The notes beneath the pieces are model-generated. The model was not told the DNA's origin and did no database searches. It saw nothing but the letters and a program-made list of their open reading frames with translations. From positions 1 through 59,766 of the forward strand of contig CAIMBK010000057.1 in assembly GCA_903839195.1 (NCBI GenBank): a DNA stretch of 59,766 bases, given 5' to 3'. Below, in pieces: positions 35,955-46,606 of this stretch (position 1 is the stretch's first letter; the number at the start of each line of letters is the position of its first letter). Made by a program: the position numbers and the translations under genes. This DNA comes from an uncultured Bacteroidota bacterium (GTDB taxonomy: Bacteria > Bacteroidota > Bacteroidia > Flavobacteriales > Flavobacteriaceae).

Positions 35955-37350
35955 GATGCGAATCTTTATTTTCTTTTCTTTCTCTAATATAATTTTCACC
36001 CGTTGCTTTCAAAATTGTTTTTACTTCTGCTTGAGCAATCACTGGGAACGTTCTAGCATATAGAAGAAACAAAACAAAGAAGAATCCGATTGTTCCAATA
36101 AATATTCCGATATCTACAAATGTTGGTGAAAACATCGTCCATGAAGATGGAAGGTAATCTCGGTGTAATGAAGTTACGATGATTACAAAACGTTCAAACC
36201 ACATTCCAATATTTACAACAATAGAAATAATGAATGAAAACATAATGCTGGTTCGTAATTTCTTGAACCACATGAATTGTGGCGAGAAAACATTACAAGT
36301 CATCATTGACCAATAAGCCCACCAGTAAGGTCCAGTCGCTCTATTCAAAAAGGCATATTGTTCGTATTCTACCCCAGAATACCAAGCAATAAAAAGTTCG
36401 GTGATATAAGCAACCCCAACGATAGAACCTGTAATCATGATTACAATATTCATTAATTCGATGTGTTGAATAGTAATGTAAGCTTCTAAATTAGAAACTT
36501 TTCTCATAATAATTAACAGTGTATTTACCATCGCAAATCCTGAGAATACGGCTCCAGCAACAAAGTAAGGAGGGAAAATCGTTGTGTGCCATCCCGGAAT
36601 TACAGAAGTTGCAAAGTCCATAGATACAATTGTGTGTACAGAAAGTACTAATGGTGTTGCTAATCCGGCAAGAACCAAAGAAACTTCTTCAAAACGTTGC
36701 CAATCTTTTGCTCTTCCACTCCATCCGAAACTTAAAACGGAATAGATTCTTTTTGTAAATGGATTAACCGCACGGTCTCTAATCATTGCAAAATCAGGTA
36801 ATAATCCTGTCCACCAGAAAACGAGTGAAACAGAAAGATAGGTCGAAATTGCGAATACGTCCCAAAGTAAAGGCGAATTAAAGTTTACCCATAACGATCC
36901 AAATTGATTTGGAATTGGTAAAACCCAATAAGCCAGCCAAGGGCGACCCATGTGGATAATTGGAAACAAACCAGCTTGAATTACAGAAAAAATTGTCATT
37001 GCTTCAGCAGAACGGTTAATTGCCATTCTCCATCTTTGACGGAATAACAAAAGCACAGCCGAAATCAAGGTTCCTGCGTGACCGATACCCACCCACCAAA
37101 CGAAGTTTGTGATATCCCAAGCCCAACCAACTGTTTTGTTTAATCCCCATGTTCCAATACCGGTAGAAATGGTATAAATAATGCATCCTAATCCCCAAAG
37201 AAATGCGGCTAATGCAATTGAAAATACAGTCCACCAATGTTTGTTGGCTTTCCCTTCAACAGGGGCAGCAACATCGACAGTTACATCGTGATATGATTTA
37301 TCACCTATAACTAAAGGTTTTCTAATGGGTGCTTCGTAGTGAGACGACAT
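35947..37350 (-). CDS. Alternative complex III subunit ActC (NrfD-like quinol-binding)
   Basis: 467 residues, about ten transmembrane helices of the NrfD/PsrC family. KTVGWAWDITNFVWWVGIGHAGTLISAVLLL, FSVIQAGLFPIIHMGRP and GWHTTIFPPYFVAGAVFSGFAMV are recognised motifs. It binds the quinol whose electrons go to ActB and ActA and on to oxidase. Follows actB by 29 bases and overlaps actD. Confidence 0.96.
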   Translation of the reverse strand: MSSHYEAPIRKPLVIGDKSYHDVTVDVAAPVEGKANKHWWTVFSIALAAFLWGLGCIIYTISTGIGTWGLNKTVGWAWDITNFVWWVGIGHAGTLISAVLLLFRQRWRMAINRSAEAMTIFSVIQAGLFPIIHMGRPWLAYWVLPIPNQFGSLWVNFNSPLLWDVFAISTYLSVSLVFWWTGLLPDFAMIRDRAVNPFTKRIYSVLSFGWSGRAKDWQRFEEVSLVLAGLATPLVLSVHTIVSMDFATSVIPGWHTTIFPPYFVAGAVFSGFAMVNTLLIIMRKVSNLEAYITIQHIELMNIVIMITGSIVGVAYITELFIAWYSGVEYEQYAFLNRATGPYWWAYWSMMTCNVFSPQFMWFKKLRTSIMFSFIISIVVNIGMWFERFVIIVTSLHRDYLPSSWTMFSPTFVDIGIFIGTIGFFFVLFLLYARTFPVIAQAEVKTILKATGENYIRERKENKDSHHE

Positions 37351-37379
37351 AATCCTTTATCTTATTAATTTATTATTGA

Positions 37380-40300
37380 CTAAGTATTTCTAACTTTTAC
37401 GTGATAGATTACGTTTGGTTTTGTTCCAACATGTTCTAACAAATGATACATTCTATCATCTTCGCCCAATTTGGCTACTTGACTTTCTTTATCATTTACA
37501 TCGCCAAATTTCAATGCGCCAGGTGAACATGCGTTGGAACACGCTGTTTGGAATTCGCCATCTTTAATAACTCTTCCTTCATTTTTGGCTTTCAAAATTG
37601 TGGCTTGTGTCATTTGAATACACATAGAACATTTTTCCATTACCCCACGAGAACGAACATTTACGTCTGGATTCAAAACCATACGACCTAAATCATCATT
37701 CATGTGGAAATCAAATTCGCTGTTTTTGCTGTATAAAAACCAGTTGAAACGACGCACTTTATAAGGACAGTTATTAGCACAATATCTAGTACCAACACAT
37801 CGGTTATAAGCCATTTGATTTTGTCCTTGACGACCGTGAGATGTTGCGGCAACTGGACAAACAGTCTCGCAAGGTGCGTGATTACAATGTTGACACATTA
37901 CCGGTTGAAAAGATACTTGTGGATTATCAGCCGCTTTTTCCATTTGGCCAAAACCTCCTAAAGAACCTTTATCTCCAAATAATCCGTCGAAATTTTCTTT
38001 CTTTTCATTGTCATGTGCGAAAGTATCTTCAGAAGAATAATATCTATCAATACGCAACCAGTGCATATCGCGACTTCTTCTTACTTCTGCTTTTCCAACA
38101 ACTGGAACGTTGTTTTCTGCGTGACAAGCAATAATACAAGCGCCACATCCTGTACAAGCATTCAAATCGATAGAAAGATTAAAATGATGTCCTGTTGAAC
38201 GATCAAATGAATCCCATAAATCAACCGATGTTGCGGCTACTTCTTTATGATCCAAAGACACCATCGGAACTTCATTCCATTCTTTTGCGTCTTTTGTATT
38301 GAATATTTCTAAGGTCGTTTCTTTGATAATATCGCCTCTACCCATAAGTGTTTTTTGCCCTTGAACACATGCAAATTCGTGTTCTCCAGAACCTTTCACT
38401 ATTGTAGCCGATTGAATGGCATCAAAACCTTTATATAAAGCATAGGCATTAATACCTACTTGCATTTCTTCTTTTAAAGCGGCTTTTTTTCCATAACCTA
38501 AAGCCAAACCAATAGTTCCAACCGCTTGACCGGGTTGAACAATTACTGGAACATTTTCTAGTGTAATTCCGTTTACGGTTAAAGTAACATAACTTCCGTT
38601 CAAACCACCGTTGGCAACAATTTCGTTTGTTAAACCATTTTTATCGGCATCTGCTCTAGAAACAGTTACATAATTATCCCAAGAAACTCTCGTAATTGGA
38701 TCTGGCAATTCTTGCAACCATGGGTTGTTCGCTTGTTGTCCATCTCCTAAACTGGTTTTTGTATATAAATTTAACTCCAATCCTGAAACCGCTTTTGATT
38801 GAGCCAATGCATTTGCGGCAGCGCTATAATTAGCTGGAACCGCAGAAACGGAAGGAATTATTGCCGATACAAAAACACCATCTTGCAACACTTTGTTCCA
38901 AGTAGCACCTGAAATAAATGTTGAAGCAGTCGCTTTTAAATAATCGTAATATTTTGCTGGATTTGCGTTCCAAGAAAGTAATGCTTCTTGAAATTGTTTG
39001 GTATTAAATAACGGACGAATTGTTGGCTGCGTTAGAGCATAAGCACCTTTGGTGATACTAACATCTCCCCATGATTCTAAATAGTGTGGCGTTGGCGCCG
39101 CAATAGTTGTAACCGACGCGGTTTCGTCTTCTTTTAATGAAAAAGCTACCGAAGTTTTTACTTTTTTCAAACCAGAAACAAATTCTGCGCTATTTGGTAA
39201 CGTATAAACTGGATTTACACCACTCATAATCAAAGTGTGAACACTTCCTGCATTCATTTCTTTAATTAATTGAGCAACTTTTTCGTTAGATCCTTTTCTA
39301 ATTTGTCTTGTTCCTGTTGTAACAAATGCTTGACTTGCTAATGCTTGGTTTATTGCCAAAACTAATAGTTGTGCGTTTTTGTCTTGAATTCCACAAACCA
39401 AAACCCCGTTTGAACCAGCGGCTTTTAATTGTTGTGCGGCTTTCAAAACCAAATCTTCGTTGTCAATTTTATTTGTTGCAACAGCAGAATTAGTTATAGT
39501 ATTGTAAATTTTTACTAATGCTTGTTTTTGGTTTGCCGTTGACATTGGCACTCGCTTATCAGCTGCTGCGCCAGATAAAGTTAAGTTGGCTTCCAATTGA
39601 AAATGACGCGACATTTTTCCGTTTTTCGGAATTCGGCCTTGTGTATATCCTGCGCTGTAATTTCCCCCTTGCCAATCTCCTAAGAAATCTGCTCCAACAG
39701 AAACGATTAAAGCTGCTTTTGAAAAATCATAATCTACTAATGCGCGTTCACCATAAACCGTTTCAAATGCGTCAAGCGCAGCCGATTCGGATACAGCGTC
39801 ATAAACAACATGTTTGGCTGTTGGGTTTAAAGCGATGAATTCACCAATCAATTTCTCGGTTGATGGACTTGCTAACGTATTTGTTAAAAGTACAACTTGA
39901 CCGCCTTTTGATTTTGCTTCGGCCAAACTGGCTTTTACTTTTAAATCTACTTCGGTCCATGAAGCCATTTTTCCAGAAACTTTTGGTTCTTTCAAACGCA
40001 TGCTGTCATATAATGACAAAATAGACGCGTGAGTTCTAGCATTGGCAGTAAAATTTGCGCCGGCTATTTTATTATTATCAATCTTAATAGGACGACCTTC
40101 GCGGGTTTTTACTAAAAGATTGGCAAAATCAGCTCCATCAAAAACAGTTGTTGCATAATAATCGGCAACTCCTGGGATGATTTGTTCTGGTTGTAAAACA
40201 TAAGGTATCGACTTATGTACGGGGCCTTCGCACGCGGCAAGTGAAGCTGCTGCGGTTGTAAATCCAACGTACTTTAAGAAATCACGTCGCGTTGTTGCAG

Positions 40301-40442
40301 ATGAGGATAAAGAGGCTTTATCTCCTAAGAATTCATCTGTAGGAATTTCTTCAACAAATTCGTTGTTTCTAAGGGTCTCAACAATAGAACTATTTTCGTT
40401 TAGTTCTTCAACACTTTTCCAGTATTTTTTGTTTGATGACAT
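37380..40442 (-). CDS. Alternative complex III subunit ActB (Fe-S, molybdopterin-oxidoreductase-like)
   Basis: 1020 residues. A Tat-type motif TTRRDFLKYVGFTTAAASLAAC lies at about 50-72, preceded by a short cytoplasmic extension, the 'TAT-variant' form known for this family. The N-terminal about 730 residues resemble a molybdopterin oxidoreductase that lacks the cofactor. The C-terminal part is a four-cluster ferredoxin-like domain: CTGCGACIIACHAENN, CQHCNHAPCETVCP, CVGTRYCANNCPYKVRRF and CSMCIQ...CSNACSPGALKFGD. It carries electrons from ActC to ActA. No molybdopterin is expected; that is family knowledge. Confidence 0.96.
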   Translation of the reverse strand: MSSNKKYWKSVEELNENSSIVETLRNNEFVEEIPTDEFLGDKASLSSSATTRRDFLKYVGFTTAAASLAACEGPVHKSIPYVLQPEQIIPGVADYYATTVFDGADFANLLVKTREGRPIKIDNNKIAGANFTANARTHASILSLYDSMRLKEPKVSGKMASWTEVDLKVKASLAEAKSKGGQVVLLTNTLASPSTEKLIGEFIALNPTAKHVVYDAVSESAALDAFETVYGERALVDYDFSKAALIVSVGADFLGDWQGGNYSAGYTQGRIPKNGKMSRHFQLEANLTLSGAAADKRVPMSTANQKQALVKIYNTITNSAVATNKIDNEDLVLKAAQQLKAAGSNGVLVCGIQDKNAQLLVLAINQALASQAFVTTGTRQIRKGSNEKVAQLIKEMNAGSVHTLIMSGVNPVYTLPNSAEFVSGLKKVKTSVAFSLKEDETASVTTIAAPTPHYLESWGDVSITKGAYALTQPTIRPLFNTKQFQEALLSWNANPAKYYDYLKATASTFISGATWNKVLQDGVFVSAIIPSVSAVPANYSAAANALAQSKAVSGLELNLYTKTSLGDGQQANNPWLQELPDPITRVSWDNYVTVSRADADKNGLTNEIVANGGLNGSYVTLTVNGITLENVPVIVQPGQAVGTIGLALGYGKKAALKEEMQVGINAYALYKGFDAIQSATIVKGSGEHEFACVQGQKTLMGRGDIIKETTLEIFNTKDAKEWNEVPMVSLDHKEVAATSVDLWDSFDRSTGHHFNLSIDLNACTGCGACIIACHAENNVPVVGKAEVRRSRDMHWLRIDRYYSSEDTFAHDNEKKENFDGLFGDKGSLGGFGQMEKAADNPQVSFQPVMCQHCNHAPCETVCPVAATSHGRQGQNQMAYNRCVGTRYCANNCPYKVRRFNWFLYSKNSEFDFHMNDDLGRMVLNPDVNVRSRGVMEKCSMCIQMTQATILKAKNEGRVIKDGEFQTACSNACSPGALKFGDVNDKESQVAKLGEDDRMYHLLEHVGTKPNVIYHVKVRNT

Positions 40443-40471
40443 TGTGTATATATTAGCTTCTTAATAATTTA

Positions 40472-41824
40472 TTAATAGTGGCATTTTCCACATTCTAAAC
40501 CTCCCATTTGTGCTGCAGTCAATTTGTCTACACCATATTTTTTGGAAAGTTCTTCGTGAATTTTAGTATAATAGTCGTTTCCTTCCATTTTTACTTCCGT
40601 TTTTCTGTGACAAGTAATACACCATCCCATTGTTAACGGCGCAAATTGTTTTTGAACTTCATACGTTTGAACGGGGCCATGGCAAGTTTGACATTCAATT
40701 CCCGCAACCGTAACGTGTTGTGAGTGATTGAAATAAACAAAATCTTGAAGATTATGAATACGAACCCATTTTACAGGTTGGGTTTTTCCAGTATATTTTT
40801 GATTGGTTTGATCCCAACCAACTGCTTTGTACAATTTTTGAATTTCACCATCGTAAAATGCTTTTGAATGTTCTGGCGTTGCCGTTGTATCAGAAACTTC
40901 TGCGATGTTTTTATGACAATTCATACATATATTTAAGGACGGAATTCCTGCATTTTTACTTACTCTGGCGGCAGAGTGGCAATATTTACAATTTATTCCA
41001 TTGCTACCAGCGTGAATTCTGTGAGAATAATGAATCGGTTGCACTGGCTCATAATCTTGATCTACGCCTACTTGCATTAAAAATCCGTAAACAAAATAAC
41101 CACTCGCAAGAATTAAAAATATGGAAGTAACTAATACTAAAAATTGGTTTTTAGCAAATGCTTTCCAAATTGGAATAGTTGGTTCTCCTTTTGCGATTTC
41201 AATTCCGTTTGCCTTAGCTACTTTTGTTAAAACATTGTTTACCAAAACCAACATTACAATTAACATTAGCATTACTAATGCCAAAGCACCTAGAACTACG
41301 TTGTTAGAAATTCCAGCATCTGTAGTTGTTCCTGGAGGGCCTGCGGTTCCTGTTGTTGGCACTACCGCTTCTGCTTTTGGCTCAGATGTATAGGCAATAA
41401 TATTGTCAATATCTCCATTAGATAACTGCGGGAAAGCAGTCATAACCGCTCCATTATATTCTTTGCTTACTCTTACCGCTTCAGCATCGCCCGATTTAAT
41501 CATATCGGAACTGTTGCGAATCCATTTGTAAAGCCATTCTTTGTCTAATCGGCTTGCAATTCCTCTCAATGCGGGACCAGTCATTTTTGCGTCCATCTTG
41601 TGACAAGCGGCACAATTGGAATTAAAAAGTTCTTTTCCTTTTACAGGATCGCCAGTTGCTGCTGCAGGAGCTGCCATTGGTGTTGTTGTTACTGCTGCTG
41701 GTGTTGCCGGTGCTGCCGGTGCTGCTGCTGTTTGAGCGAATGAAGTTAAGGAGAAAGTTAGCATTACCGCTAAACTAAAAAATAAATTCCTTGAAATCGA
41801 ATTAGGGTTACCCACCTTTTTCAT
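40472..41824 (-). CDS. Alternative complex III subunit ActA: multihaem cytochrome c with N-terminal monohaem domain
   Basis: 450 residues. Signal peptide, an Ala/Pro linker, a monohaem domain (CAACHK at about 71, followed by a cytochrome c-like GPALRGIASRL), two hydrophobic segments (about 175-200 and 225-250) and a C-terminal domain with five further sites: CKYCH, CMNCH, CQTCH, CITCH and the terminal CGKCH. Six CxxCH motifs in total. ActA of the family typically has five haems; the first domain is an extra module, possibly an electron shuttle to oxidase subunit II. First gene of the operon; promoter at 41913-41941. Confidence 0.95.
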   Translation of the reverse strand: MKKVGNPNSISRNLFFSLAVMLTFSLTSFAQTAAAPAAPATPAAVTTTPMAAPAAATGDPVKGKELFNSNCAACHKMDAKMTGPALRGIASRLDKEWLYKWIRNSSDMIKSGDAEAVRVSKEYNGAVMTAFPQLSNGDIDNIIAYTSEPKAEAVVPTTGTAGPPGTTTDAGISNNVVLGALALVMLMLIVMLVLVNNVLTKVAKANGIEIAKGEPTIPIWKAFAKNQFLVLVTSIFLILASGYFVYGFLMQVGVDQDYEPVQPIHYSHRIHAGSNGINCKYCHSAARVSKNAGIPSLNICMNCHKNIAEVSDTTATPEHSKAFYDGEIQKLYKAVGWDQTNQKYTGKTQPVKWVRIHNLQDFVYFNHSQHVTVAGIECQTCHGPVQTYEVQKQFAPLTMGWCITCHRKTEVKMEGNDYYTKIHEELSKKYGVDKLTAAQMGGLECGKCHY

Positions 41825-41912
41825 ATTATTATAATGGTTATCGACTATAATTTTGAGTCAATTATTTCTTAATTTATCACTAAAAAACAATAAGCCTCTT
41901 TAAAAACTTGCA

Positions 41913-41941
41913 CAAAAATACGACTTAAGAACTATTCTCAA
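41913..41941 (-). promoter_or_regulatory. Promoter of the ACIII-oxidase operon
   Basis: Minus strand TTG (41941-41939), 18-base spacer, TATTTTTG (41920-41913). The leader to ATG 41824 is about 80 bases. Confidence 0.75.
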
Positions 41942-42016
41942 AACCCAATATTAGCGATATTATTAATTTATATCAATTCTAAATAAAAAAGGCTGTTTAC
42001 ATCGCGGCTTATGAAT

Positions 42017-42024
42017 TACATTTG
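42017..42024 (+). promoter_or_regulatory. Putative promoter of the SPOR gene
   Basis: TACATTTG matches TAnnTTTG, 18 bases before ATG 42043; this argues against an upstream start at 42022, which lies inside the element. Confidence 0.5.
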
Positions 42025-42042
42025 TATAAAAATCACCACTTT

Positions 42043-42432
42043 ATGAGAAATAGTATTACAAATAAAATTAATTTAAGCCTTATAATTTTATTTTCTTGGG
42101 CAATAAATTCATTTGGCCAAGAAACGAATGTGTCTTTAAATCAGGATGCGAAATTTGAGAATTTATTAAATGAAAAAAGAAAAATCAACGCATCCATTAC
42201 TATAAATGATCGGTATAAAATTCAAATCTATAATGGCGATAGTGAAACTTCGAAAAAAACGCTAATCGATTTTAAGCGTGACTTCAAAAACTTGGATGGC
42301 ACGATTGTTTTTTACACTCCGGCTTATAAGGTTTGGGTTGGCAATTTCAAAACCCGTATTGAAGCGGAAAGAAATTTGTTAGAATTGAAAAAACGTTATC
42401 CGAATGCGCTAATTATTCAGCCAAATAAATAA
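42043..42432 (+). CDS. SPOR-domain periplasmic protein
   Basis: 129 residues from ATG 42043. Signal peptide MRNSITNKINLSLIILFSWAINSFGQ, a short spacer, then a SPOR domain (about 52-127): YKIQIYNGDSETSKKTLIDF, and YKVWVGNFKTRIEAERNLLELKKRYPNALII, with the central VWVGNF signature. SPOR domains bind glycan strands of peptidoglycan that lack stem peptides. It stands alone between the divergent actA operon and the convergent infB, and ends at a shared terminator. Confidence 0.9.
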   Translation: MRNSITNKINLSLIILFSWAINSFGQETNVSLNQDAKFENLLNEKRKINASITINDRYKIQIYNGDSETSKKTLIDFKRDFKNLDGTIVFYTPAYKVWVGNFKTRIEAERNLLELKKRYPNALIIQPNK

Positions 42433-42442
42433 TTTAGAATCC

Positions 42443-42476
42443 AAAAAAAACGTCTCAATTGCTTGAGACGTTTTTT
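42443..42476. terminator. Bidirectional intrinsic terminator (SPOR gene / infB)
   Basis: ACGTCTCAA-TTGC-TTGAGACGT: 9-bp stem with flanking A8 and T6, between the convergent stop codons at 42432 and 42491. Confidence 0.9.
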
Positions 42477-42490
42477 GTATACTAAAAATG

Positions 42491-45295
42491 TTATTTCAAT
42501 TTTTTCTTGATGGCAATTTCATGGAAAGCTTCAATAACGTCGCGTTCTTCGATGTCATTGTATCCTTTTATTTGAATACCACAATCGTATCCTTTGGCTA
42601 CTTCTTTTACATCGTCTTTGAAACGTTTCAATGCTAATAAATCTCCTGTAAATACGACTACGCCATCTCTAATAACTCTAATTTTAGAGGTTCTTGCGAT
42701 TTTACCATCCATTACCATACAACCCGCAATTGAACCCACTTTAGAGATTTTGAATATTTCTCTAATTTCGGCAGTTCCAAGAATTTCTTCCTTCATTTCT
42801 GGAGCAAGCATTCCTTCCATTGCGTCTTTCAAGTCATCGATAGCGGCATAGATAATAGAATAATAACGGATGTCAATTTCTTCTTTATCGGCCAATTGTC
42901 TTGCATTTCCAGCAGGACGAACGTTAAATCCAATAATAATTGCATCGGATGCTGAAGCCAACATTACGTCGGTTTCTGTAATGGCACCAACGCCTTTATG
43001 GATAATATTAATCTGAATTTCTTCAGTAGATAATTTAGAGAACGAATCGGACAATGCTTCTACAGAACCATCCACATCTCCTTTAAGGATAATGTTCAAT
43101 TCTTTAAATTGACCCAATGCGATTCGTCGTCCAATTTCGTCAAGTGTGATATGTCTTTGTGTACGAACGGATTGTTCACGCATTAATTGAGAACGTTTGG
43201 AAGCAATTTGTTTGGCTTCTTTTTCATCTTCAAAAACGTTGAATTTATCCCCCGCAGTAGCGGCTCCATCCAATCCTAAAACCGAAACGGGTGTTGAAGG
43301 TCCTGCAACGGTAACTATGTTTCCGCGTTCGTCGTGCATCGCTTTAATTTTACCATGGTGTTTTCCGGCAAGCATATAATCGCCCACTCGCAATGTTCCG
43401 TGTTGAACTAATATGGTAGATACGTATCCTTTTCCTTTGTCCAAAAAGGCTTCAACAACGGTTCCTAGTGCGGCTTTATTTGGATTTGATTTTAAATCTA
43501 ATAATTCGGCTTCTAGTAACACTTTTTCAAGTAATTCTTTTACGCCGGTTCCAACTTTTGCAGAAATATCATGCGATTGGATTTTTCCACCCCAATCTTC
43601 TACAAGCAAATTCATTCCGGCCAGTTTTTCCTTTATTTTCTCAACGTTTGCATTTGGTTTATCAATTTTGTTGATGGCGAAAATTATAGGAACTCCAGCT
43701 GCTTGGGCATGAGAAATCGCTTCTTTTGTTTGTGGCATTATGTCATCATCGGCCGCAATTACAATAATTGCAATATCCGTAACTTGAGCTCCACGCGCAC
43801 GCATCGCGGTAAACGCTTCGTGACCTGGTGTATCTAAAAATGCGATTTTTTGACCATTATCTAATGTTACTCCGTAAGCACCAATGTGTTGTGTGATTCC
43901 ACCTGATTCTCCTGCGATTACGTTTTCTTTACGAATATAATCCAATAACGATGTTTTTCCGTGATCGACGTGACCCATAACGGTAACAATCGGTGCTCTG
44001 AAAACCAAATCTTCTTCTTTGTCTGGAACCACTTGAATGGCTTCTTCAATATCTACGGTAATAAATTCAACTTCATATCCAAATTCATCGGCCACAATGG
44101 TCAATGTTTCCGCATCCAGACGTTGATTCATAGTAACCATAATTCCGAGCGACATACAAGTTCCAATTACTTTTGTAATCGGCACATCCATCATGATGGC
44201 GATTTCACCAACGGTAACAAACTCGGTAACTTTTATCGTTTTACTTCCTTCGTCAATGGCTCTTTGTTCGTCATCCGATTTTTGTCGGTGCGTATCTCTT
44301 TTATCTCTTCTATATTTTGCTGCTTTCGATTTTCCTCCTTTTCCTTGAAGTTTTTCTAAAGTTTCTCTAATTTGATTTTTTACTTCTTCTTCTGTAGGCT
44401 CTACTTTGGCAACAATTGCAGGTCGGTTTCCTTTTACGAATCCTGGACGTGCGCTTCTGTTGGCGTTAAATCCGCCACCTCCTGCATTTGGAGTTATTTT
44501 GTTTGGATTTGGAGCTCCCGGAACACCTGGAACCGCTGGCGGTCTTGGCGCGCCTGGTTTTGGAGCAATCCTTTTTCTTTTATTTTTATTGGCATTATTT
44601 GCTCCAATTGCTGGTGTTGTACCTGGCTTATTTGGTGCGATTTTTGGATCTTCTTTTTTCTTTTTAGGCTTATTAAATTGCGTTAAATCAATGGTTTGAC
44701 CTGTTAAAGTTGCTCCAGATAATTTTTGATATTGGGTTGTAATAGATTCGTCTATAGGCGCTTCCGATGAAGGCGTATCCACTTCTACTTTCGCGGCTGG
44801 TTTTGTTTTTGCAACAACGGTGTTTTCTGAAACTTTCGTTTTTGCTTCCGTAGCTTTTACTTGAACGGGTTGGGCTGGCTTTTCAACATTTGTTTTGGGA
44901 GCTGGTTTTTCTGATGAAGCGGCAGGTTTTGATTTTAAATCTATATTACCCACTTGAACTGGCGCTGTGACAGAAGCTCTAGCTTTGATGACTTCCTGAT
45001 TTTTTAATCGTTCTTCATCTTGTTTGCGTTTGTCTTCAAGTTCTTTTTCTCGTTCAACACGCAACGCTTCTTTTTCTTTTCTTTTTTCTTCTCCTACTTC
45101 TTTGGAAGCTTCTTTATTTCCTTTATCGCCTGCAAATTGGCTTTGAAGAATACTAAATTCTTTGTCAGAAATTTTTGCGTTTGGATTGGATTCAATAGCA
45201 ATCCCCTTATCCTTAAGATAATCCACAGCTCTTTCTAACGAAATATTTAATTCCCTTAAAACCTTGTTTATTCTAATTATTCTCTCTTCAGACAT
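42491..45295 (-). CDS. infB: Translation initiation factor IF-2
   Basis: 934 residues. N-terminal IF2N domain (about 5-55), a long charged, Ala/Pro/Lys-rich linker to about residue 340, a second IF2N-type helix bundle (about 350-415), then the GTPase with [13 protein letters not shown] (about 440), DTPGHEAF and NKIDKP, and the C-terminal beta-barrel domains, the last of which binds fMet-tRNA. Last gene of the rimP-nusA-infB operon. The linker has many Pro/Ala/Gly-rich stretches such as [17 protein letters not shown]; its length varies greatly across bacteria. Confidence 0.97.
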   Translation of the reverse strand: MSEERIIRINKVLRELNISLERAVDYLKDKGIAIESNPNAKISDKEFSILQSQFAGDKGNKEASKEVGEEKRKEKEALRVEREKELEDKRKQDEERLKNQEVIKARASVTAPVQVGNIDLKSKPAASSEKPAPKTNVEKPAQPVQVKATEAKTKVSENTVVAKTKPAAKVEVDTPSSEAPIDESITTQYQKLSGATLTGQTIDLTQFNKPKKKKEDPKIAPNKPGTTPAIGANNANKNKRKRIAPKPGAPRPPAVPGVPGAPNPNKITPNAGGGGFNANRSARPGFVKGNRPAIVAKVEPTEEEVKNQIRETLEKLQGKGGKSKAAKYRRDKRDTHRQKSDDEQRAIDEGSKTIKVTEFVTVGEIAIMMDVPITKVIGTCMSLGIMVTMNQRLDAETLTIVADEFGYEVEFITVDIEEAIQVVPDKEEDLVFRAPIVTVMGHVDHGKTSLLDYIRKENVIAGESGGITQHIGAYGVTLDNGQKIAFLDTPGHEAFTAMRARGAQVTDIAIIVIAADDDIMPQTKEAISHAQAAGVPIIFAINKIDKPNANVEKIKEKLAGMNLLVEDWGGKIQSHDISAKVGTGVKELLEKVLLEAELLDLKSNPNKAALGTVVEAFLDKGKGYVSTILVQHGTLRVGDYMLAGKHHGKIKAMHDERGNIVTVAGPSTPVSVLGLDGAATAGDKFNVFEDEKEAKQIASKRSQLMREQSVRTQRHITLDEIGRRIALGQFKELNIILKGDVDGSVEALSDSFSKLSTEEIQINIIHKGVGAITETDVMLASASDAIIIGFNVRPAGNARQLADKEEIDIRYYSIIYAAIDDLKDAMEGMLAPEMKEEILGTAEIREIFKISKVGSIAGCMVMDGKIARTSKIRVIRDGVVVFTGDLLALKRFKDDVKEVAKGYDCGIQIKGYNDIEERDVIEAFHEIAIKKKLK

Positions 45296-45349
45296 AAAAC
45301 CTTTTTATTAATACTTTTTTATTCTTTTGCGGCAGGAAATAGTTGCTTT

Positions 45350-46594
45350 TTAACTATCTAATTCATCTTTTAATATTCGCATAACGTCCAAAATTGTTTC
45401 CTCTTCTAGATCGGTTCTTCTAACTAAGTCGTTCACATCTTGGTTTAAAATACTTCGTGCCGTATCCAATCCGATTTTAGCAAATTCTTCGATAATCCAA
45501 GTTTCTATTTCGTCTGAAAATTCCGTTAATTCAACATCATCTTCGCTTTCGATTTGACTTCCTTCACGAATAACGTCTAATTCATAACCTGTTAATTGAC
45601 CTGCTAATTTTATATTGTGTCCGCCTCTTCCGATGGCTTTTGAAACTTCTTCTAATTTCAAGAAAACTTCCGCTCTTTTGGTTTCTTCATTGATTTTGAT
45701 TGAAGAAACTTTGGCAGGACTCAACGCTCTTGTGATATACAATTGAATATTGCTTGTATAATTGATTACGTCAATATTTTCGTTTCCTAATTCCCGAACG
45801 ATTCCGTGAATTCTTGATCCTTTCATTCCAACACAAGCGCCAACTGGATCAATTCGATCATCATAAGAATCAACGGCAACTTTTGCTTTTTCACCTGGAA
45901 TTCTTACTACATTTTTCACCATGATTAATCCGTCAAAAACTTCAGGAATTTCTTGTTCAAATAATTTTTCTAGAAACAAATCGGCGGTTCTAGACATGAT
46001 AATTTGAGGTTTATTTCCTTTCAATTCAACGCTTTCAATAATTCCACGAACGTTATCTCCTTTTCTAAAGAAATCCGATGGAATTTGTTTTTCTTTTGGT
46101 AAAACAATTTCGTTTCCGTCATCATCAATCAAAATTACAACTCTTGGTCGAACGTGGTGCACTTCGGCGGTATAAATTTCGCCAATTAAATCTTTAAATT
46201 GTTTGTAAAGATTTGTATTATCGTGTTCATGAATTTTAGAAATCAAATTTTGACGCAATGCCAAAATCGCTCTTCTTCCAAGGTCAACTAATTTTACTTC
46301 TTCCGAAACTTCTTCGCCAATTTCAAAATCGGGTTCGATTTTTCTGGCTTCGGTCAAAGTTATTTCTTCATTTTCCAAATCCAAATCATCATCTGCAACG
46401 ATAACTCTTCGTCTCCAAATTTCCATATCGCCTTTGTCAGGGTTGATAATAATATCAAAATTATCATCCGATCCGAATTTCTTTTTCAATGCATTTCTAA
46501 ACACATCTTCCAATATCGCCATAAGCGTTACACGATCAATGAGTTTGTCGTCTTTAAACTCTGAAAATGAATCGATTAATGCTAAATTTTCCAT
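45350..46594 (-). CDS. nusA: Transcription termination/antitermination factor NusA
   Basis: 414 residues. N-terminal RNA polymerase-binding domain (1-about 135), S1 domain (about 137-205, KGDNVRGIIESVELKGNKPQIIMSR begins late in it), two KH domains with VDPVGACVGMKGSRIHGI-type and VSKAIGRGGHNIKLAGQLTG motifs, and a short C-terminus without the acidic repeats of enterobacteria. It acts on RNA polymerase pausing, hairpin-dependent termination and antitermination. Situated between rimP (12 bases) and infB (54 bases). Confidence 0.97.
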   Translation of the reverse strand: MENLALIDSFSEFKDDKLIDRVTLMAILEDVFRNALKKKFGSDDNFDIIINPDKGDMEIWRRRVIVADDDLDLENEEITLTEARKIEPDFEIGEEVSEEVKLVDLGRRAILALRQNLISKIHEHDNTNLYKQFKDLIGEIYTAEVHHVRPRVVILIDDDGNEIVLPKEKQIPSDFFRKGDNVRGIIESVELKGNKPQIIMSRTADLFLEKLFEQEIPEVFDGLIMVKNVVRIPGEKAKVAVDSYDDRIDPVGACVGMKGSRIHGIVRELGNENIDVINYTSNIQLYITRALSPAKVSSIKINEETKRAEVFLKLEEVSKAIGRGGHNIKLAGQLTGYELDVIREGSQIESEDDVELTEFSDEIETWIIEEFAKIGLDTARSILNQDVNDLVRRTDLEEETILDVMRILKDELDS

Positions 46595-46606
46595 GCCAAT
46601 CTTCTA

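Noticed and set aside
37380..40442. A molybdenum enzyme
   Set aside because: The molybdopterin-oxidoreductase-like half belongs to ActB, which in this family has lost the cofactor; context is the ACIII operon.
43961..44359. 132-codon plus-strand frame inside infB
   Set aside because: Antisense to the conserved IF-2 core, Phe/Asn/His-rich nonsense composition.
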